The notes under the pieces: model-generated | What the model was told of the DNA's origin: nothing | Seen by the model: only the letters and a program-made list of their open reading frames with translations | Databases searched by the model: none | Assembly: GCF_008831285.2 (NCBI RefSeq) | Contig: NC_045140.1 | Coordinates: 27,546,131 to 27,610,130 of the forward strand | Direction: 5' to 3' | Length of the DNA: 64,000 nt | DNA from: Nymphaea colorata | Taxonomy: Eukaryota > Streptophyta > Magnoliopsida > Nymphaeales > Nymphaeaceae | Position numbers and translations under genes: made by a program | Part shown: positions 58,761-64,000 of the stretch, piece after piece | Layout of the letters: each line of letters opens with the position of its first letter | Numbering within the stretch: position 1 is the stretch's first letter

Positions 58761-61700
58761 AGTAGAAAGGGTGTCACGTCACTCCTTTCCGTTCGGATCA
58801 CTTTAATTTTAGAAATATTTGATTAATGTTGATTTTTATTTTTCTTTTTTTGCCTTCCCTTGCATCTAATCAGGTTTTTTTGTTTTATTTTCATTTACTA
58901 TTTTAATTAACCAACCAAACACCAGAATGACTGTCTTTCCTTCCTCCATCGAAGCCAGGCTTAACTTTATATGTAAAAACCTTAGAGAGAGGGAGGCAGA
59001 GAAAGAGTTTACTGCATGTATAGTAACTTTTAGAGAGAGAGAGAGAATGAGTGGGATCTAATGTTAATGGATCTTTCTACTCTTTGAATATAATCTCAAG
59101 TGATCCAGTTATATTTAACTAAGATATATACCAAGAGATTGTCTGATTCAAAATACACCCTTTGACCATGTCAGTGACAGGAATGATAATCTTTTTTTCT
59201 CTTTTACATTAAGAGGAAAGAAACTTAGGTCCGTTTAGATTCCTGGATGAAGGCACAAAGGTCGAATGAAGTAAGACAAATGAATTACCAATAATTTCCA
59301 GTAGGAAAAAAAAAACATTATCAAAAGAAAACCAAAGAAACGTTGCAAATAAACGAGCACATCACAATTTTAGGAATATTTTGATCTTACCACTCATATT
59401 AATCACAGTATATATAAATTAGATATTATCGTCGTCCGCAGCAGCGTCTCTCTTGTCCGCACCCTTATTTCGTCCGCACATCACGTTCTGAGTTTAATGC
59501 GCGGAGCACAACACAGACAGATGCCGCATAATCAGTCATCATGAATTATTTAGCTGTTTATTTATTTAAACGAAATGAGGGAACAAACCTAGCAAGGCCC
59601 CAAGGATGGTAAACTCTAGGGTTCAATTAAATTGCCTGTCACGCCTGACAAGGACAACAACACGAGCGCAAAGTCTCAAATATCTGCTCATAAATATATA
59701 ATATATTTGAATTAAATAAAGAAGGCTGTGTTGGATGTCTGGTGGAATTAATTCATGAGAAAGAAAAAAATCGTCCGTCGGTGTGCATTGGATTATTGTC
59801 ACCTTCCATTCATGGAAATCATATTTATTTTTTTATTCATATACAGATGACTTCTTAAGAAATTTGGAGAAAGTTTATGTTTTCCCAAAGATTTCAAAAC
59901 CACTTTCATTGTACAGGAAATCGTATAATGTGATAGTTTGACATTTTGTTTTAAAAGGACAATTTTATGAGTTTGCTTCAATTTTTGGTACATCATTGTC
60001 CGTATCTATCTTAAATTTTTAAGAACAAATTTATAAAATATTGTATTTAATGTTCTTGTTACCAAACACCCTCATCATCACCGATCGTTGTAGAAAACAA
60101 AGTTGGGTGTACATCATTCAAGCTCTATGAAGGTTTGGCTATGTTGTTTTTGGTGGCATATTTGGATGATGAATGACAATATGTTATTTAGAGGACAAGT
60201 GTTCGAATTTCAAGTTTAGCTTTTCAATCTCCAGGCATCGTAAAGTGTTTTGGCTCCTTGATTTTGTCTCTAGTTTTACTATCATTTTTCGTTCTAATTT
60301 GTTTTGTGTTTTACATCTATTGTTCTTGAATGTGTTTCAATGCGAATTAATTCATCATCAACTCTCTCTCTCTCTTTCTCTCTCTCTTTATTAGAAAGAG
60401 AGGATGACAAATAGAAACTTTCACCTAACCTCTCATTCTCTTAAGATACATGGTCTGCTTTCAGTGTCTCGAAGTGCTACCCTCATTGTACTTCAACTTA
60501 TATTCATCTTTGCAATACAAAGAGTCTCGAAGTGCTCTCTTCATTGTACTTCAACTTATATTCACAGTATCATCTTTGCAACACAAAGAGTCTCGAAGTG
60601 TTCCCCTCATTGTACTTCAACTTATATTCATAGTCTCATCTTTGCAACACAAAGAGTTAACACCACATAATTCTAAACAAGAACTATATTTCTACCAGCC
60701 CCCATCCCACAAACTGTTATGCCAACCCTCGAGGGATGAGAGAGAAGAGGACATTGATAATTCAAAAGTCGACGCCAATAGAGGAAAGTCTGAAAACATA
60801 GTGGGTTTTTATAAAGATCAAGGTTCTATAATCTAAATTATCTCTTTTAAGTTTCATTTGTTAGAAGTTATTGTTTATAAAAAAATGATGCAATTGGATG
60901 TATAAGTTTTCTCCAACGTGGAGATTGCGTTTGTAAATTAAAAAAATGACATTTCAAAAATATAATATTTGGAAACTTTTTTGCGCACCTGATCCTTACT
61001 AGGAGAAGATATAAGATTATCTTACTAACAAAATCTCATCTGGTGGGTACTTTCCAAAAGGTTGCTTAAAGATCAATCAAAGTCATTAATTAACCCCCAA
61101 AAAGGAGAATGATCAGGTCTTGATGCCTTTCCATAGATTTCCTCTAAACTTTTGGTCACACCACTGGTACTTCATATCGGAGGACCCAACCCACCTTCTT
61201 TATCGTGGCAGTCCAATCGGTTGTTTTTCAAAGACTAATTTTGGGCGGCAGTTTTCGGAGAGGCCAAAGCTCCTTTCCATTTTGTCTACGCTACTTCGGT
61301 ATCTGGGTAGGAAATGGTATACCCATCAATATTTTGGCATCTGGGTAGAAAATGATATACCCATCAATTAAATTGTCATGTATCCATGGTTTGTAGTTCA
61401 AAAGAATAACACACATGAATCAAACTGATACCCTGACTTTCACCAGCCCGTCAGGCAGATGTGATAATTTTAACTAATTTAAAATCTAATCATGTAAATG
61501 TGATAACAGAGATCGATTTGGTAGGAAAAAGTAGACTAAGTTGATCATATTTTAAGTTTAGATGAGTTTTCTTAAGCTATCAAAGATTTAAGAGCTTTTA
61601 AAACACCAAAAAACTAAAGACTCAAGAAGAGTATAAAATCAACTTAAAAATGAATGCATGTCATTTTATTAGATTAGCAGCCACAAACACATTAACACGT

Positions 61701-62899
61701 TGAAATTTGAAATTATGTTCCAAGATATCATCTAGAAATCCTGAAAGAAGATCATTGGCACGAGATATGGATAAGAGCAATGAAGTCGATCCATTATTAG
61801 TGCCAGTTTTTTTGGTCATGGTCTTCAGCTGGTTGATTGTCGTCGGTTCGTATCTTATTTGTCGCTTGCATGTACGTTGTCTGTGGTTTGAGATGATATC
61901 CACGACGATTAAGACGTCTGATTTTGTACTTGACTTACGTGTTGCGTTTGAGTTGCCATATATATTTTTTAATGATATTTTTAGGAACACTGTACTTTAT
62001 TGTGGAGAAGAAACTGTTGATCAAAAAAGTTGTCCAGAAGTTTGTAGTTTCTGATTTTTTCCCTCTTGTTGCAGAAACTGCAGTGACGAAGAGGGGTGTC
62101 AAGTTCAAATCACGTCCGAGTTTCGAGTTTTTTGGAATAATAAAAGCATGTTTTAAGTCTTTAACTTTTTTATTTAATCACAGTCACTTTGTTTGACCGA
62201 AGGAGAGGCCGGCGTAACATAAATAAGAAAACATGAGGTTCGGCTTCATCACTATGGCCAAAACATGGGCTAAAAGTTTTTTTATATTAAAAAATAACCC
62301 CTTATGATTAATTTTACTTTATTGATTCTTGAAATCGATGTAGTCTTCATTTATCATCAATAATATCTGAGAAGGACGTAGGTGGTGGTGAGAACTTAGT
62401 TGTCAGTTTGATTGCCATGGCCATAAATTACTTTTGAATTAAAGATAATAATCGCAACTTCACTTAGGTTCAGATGCAACTCTGTACTTCAGGAGAAGGA
62501 AGGGGCTTCAGCCGTTCACTCGAGCGGTGGGATTTTCCTCTCGCTCATACAAACAATGTCTCCTACAATAATCACCCAAATATATATAATGATTGAAATA
62601 TGCAGGCTGTTGGATGTTGGTGGATGGATTTTTTTTTAAAAAAAAAAAATGCCGTCGCAAACAATTGCAATAGGTGCATTAGCAACAGTTTTTTCAAGGG
62701 TTTTAACAGCGGTTTTTGGGACATTCAGATACTATCTTTTTAAAAAAAAAAAAATCATTTGGCAACCAGCAGGTTTCAATAAAAATCATTTGGCAACCGG
62801 CAGATTACAATTTTCATGTATAGGAATAATGAGGCCAAGGGCTGCCCAACGGTCATATTAATGACCAAGTGTTGGACAGAGTTAAGATTGGTCTCAAGT
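58761..62899. other. AT-rich intergenic region between two LINE fragments
   Basis: No host gene is supported. A (CT)n tract at 60362-60388 precedes a three-unit tandem array at 60466-60655. A short tandem duplication around ATCTGGGTAG...ATACCCATCAAT lies at about 61301-61369. Near 62640-62660 is a T-run/A-run pair, and AATCATTTGGCAACC is repeated at about 62752 and 62783. Short frames at 61120-62196 are unrecognised. Confidence 0.4.
60466..60655. repeat. Tandem array, 3 units of 58, 66 and 66 bp
   Basis: Each unit begins GTCTCGAAGTG, contains CTCATTGTACTTCAACTTAT or a close variant, and ends TTTGCAACACAAAGA. The two 66-bp units are nearly identical; the first lacks 8 bp. Unit length divisible by three keeps a frame open across the array (60404-60670), but the product looks like a by-product of the repeat. 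Confidence 0.9.
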
Positions 62900-64000
62900 A
62901 GTGATAAAATTTGGCATAGGTGATGTGGAGATTAAGAGTTAAAAATCTTCAACAGGAGCTGTCTATTCTTCATGAGCCTTACGGACCTGGTAATCTTGAG
63001 TGAAAAGAGAAGGAAAGCCAGGGGTGCCAATCTATTTCGGAGACATTAAAAGAAGAAGAAATCATGCTCAAAAACAGAAAGCTATAGCCAAATTGCCCAA
63101 AGTTGGTGATGATAATAATCTTTTTTTTTTTTCGTACCTTTGTCAACGGCAGAAATCTAAATAGAAACATATCAGTGAAACAGAGACTGACGAAGGCAGA
63201 TTTACTGAATCTAAGCAAATTCATGATGCTTGCATGAGACACTTGCTAAGGGGGAATGAACAGGTTCTATTCTGACAGATTTTGGGTCAGATAATATGGT
63301 GATCAGAGAGGATTAAGCCTTGTCTCTAACGAAGAGATACTTTGGGCTATTTTGGGGTTTCCAGATGGATTTCTTAATAGTTTTTTTCAGAAAGATGTTT
63401 CGGCAGCCATCAAAGACTGTTTTAATGAAGGAAGATTAGTGAAGAAGCTTGGCTAAAATCATCTTGTTTCTATTCCAAAAGAAAGGGAATTCAGAGCATA
63501 TTTCATATTTCAGGCCAAATTGCTCTTGGAAACGGCGTATTCAAATTTATTTCTCGTGTGAATGAAATTTTTTTTGGATAGGATTATTTCAGACCTGCAG
63601 GGAGCATTTCTTTTGGCCCATCAGATGATTTACGCGATGTCAAGAGGCAAGGCGAAGAATGTTGGGATTAAGATCGATCTATCCAAGGCTTATGATAAGG
63701 TACATTGGTCTTGTTTTTAGAGGCCACTCTTTGATACTTTAGATGTCATTCCCTTTGAATTGACATGATTATGATCTGTGTATCCATGGTCTCCTATGCA
63801 ATACTCATAGGTGGAAGGGAAGGAAAACATTTCGATAGTGGTCGTGATTTGAGGCAAGGGGACCCACTATCTGTTACCTTTCTTTTATTGTCATGGAAGT
63901 TTTTACTAGAAAATTTCAGTCTGTTGTTATGAATCGACAGATTGAAATTCCTAGTATGGGTCATGGGATTCAAGGTGTGTCTGCCTCGTTGTATGCAGAT
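62900..64000 (+). mobile_element. Degenerate L1-type LINE, reverse transcriptase region, continues past the window edge
   Basis: Plus-strand translation in shifting frames gives plant L1 ORF2 landmarks in order. These are LQQELSILHE (about 62950), EEEIML (about 63050), GFPDGFLNSFFQKD (about 63355) and HLVSIPKE (about 63455). Next are DLQGAFLLAHQMIYAMSRGK and KIDLSKAYDKVHW (63589-63710), then GRDLRQGDPLSVT (about 63840). The final stretch, VMEVFTRKFQ through GVSASLYAD, ends at 64000, just before the second aspartate expected in the YADD active site. In-frame stops (for example after VHWSCF) and frameshifts near 63885 show it is inactive. The left boundary is approximate. Confidence 0.85.

Noticed and set aside
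60466-60655. Regular repeats that might suggest a CRISPR array
   Set aside because: Units are directly tandem with no unique spacers, and the window is plant nuclear DNA.

Overview
This is nuclear DNA from a flowering plant. Six protein-coding genes can be resolved. Five have plant-type GT-AG introns, with one likely GC-AG exception. All six match plant families: an NPH3/RPT2-like BTB protein, an Mpv17/PMP22 membrane protein, the casein kinase 2 catalytic subunit, a type II-membrane prolyl 4-hydroxylase, an SBT1-type subtilase and a short DUF863-like protein. Intergenic DNA is AT-rich and holds plant L1-type LINEs, a hAT deletion derivative, a MITE and many microsatellites. I cannot name the species. 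I see no viral genes, no CRISPR array and no bacterial-type operon.

Layout: 1-3073, no resolvable gene. 3074-3798 (+), DUF863-like short protein, 2 exons. 6075-8979 (-), NPH3-family protein, 4 exons, 601 aa. 8980-18889, intergenic, with a BED-finger hAT remnant at 13445-14160 and dispersed repeats. 18890-23451 (-), Mpv17/PMP22-like protein, 4 exons, 275 aa. 23452-27080, intergenic, with a copy of part of an Mpv17 intron that carries a MITE. 27081-34250 (+), CK2 alpha, 10 exons, 333 aa. 36205-41957 (-), prolyl 4-hydroxylase, 8 exons, 292 aa, convergent with CK2 alpha. 41958-47478, intergenic. 47479-49809 (-), intronless GC-rich subtilase, 776 aa. 49810-64000, no confident host gene, but an L1 LINE fragment on the minus strand (about 57400-58760) and a second one on the plus strand running off the right edge (about 62900-64000).

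The genes do not form a pathway or cluster; they are an ordinary run of housekeeping, signalling and secretory genes. All exon boundaries were worked out by hand from splice consensus, reading phase and family similarity, and for the five spliced genes the phases close exactly.

I did not find a convincing new biological system. The most useful oddities are: a likely GC-AG intron in the Mpv17 gene whose donor and last 16 codons are tandemly duplicated into the intron; a copied piece of that gene's second intron lying upstream of the gene with a MITE in it; an upstream ORF that overlaps the CK2 alpha start codon; a near-perfect 65-bp foldback beside the hydroxylase gene; and a hAT relic whose 8-bp target duplication differs only by transitions.
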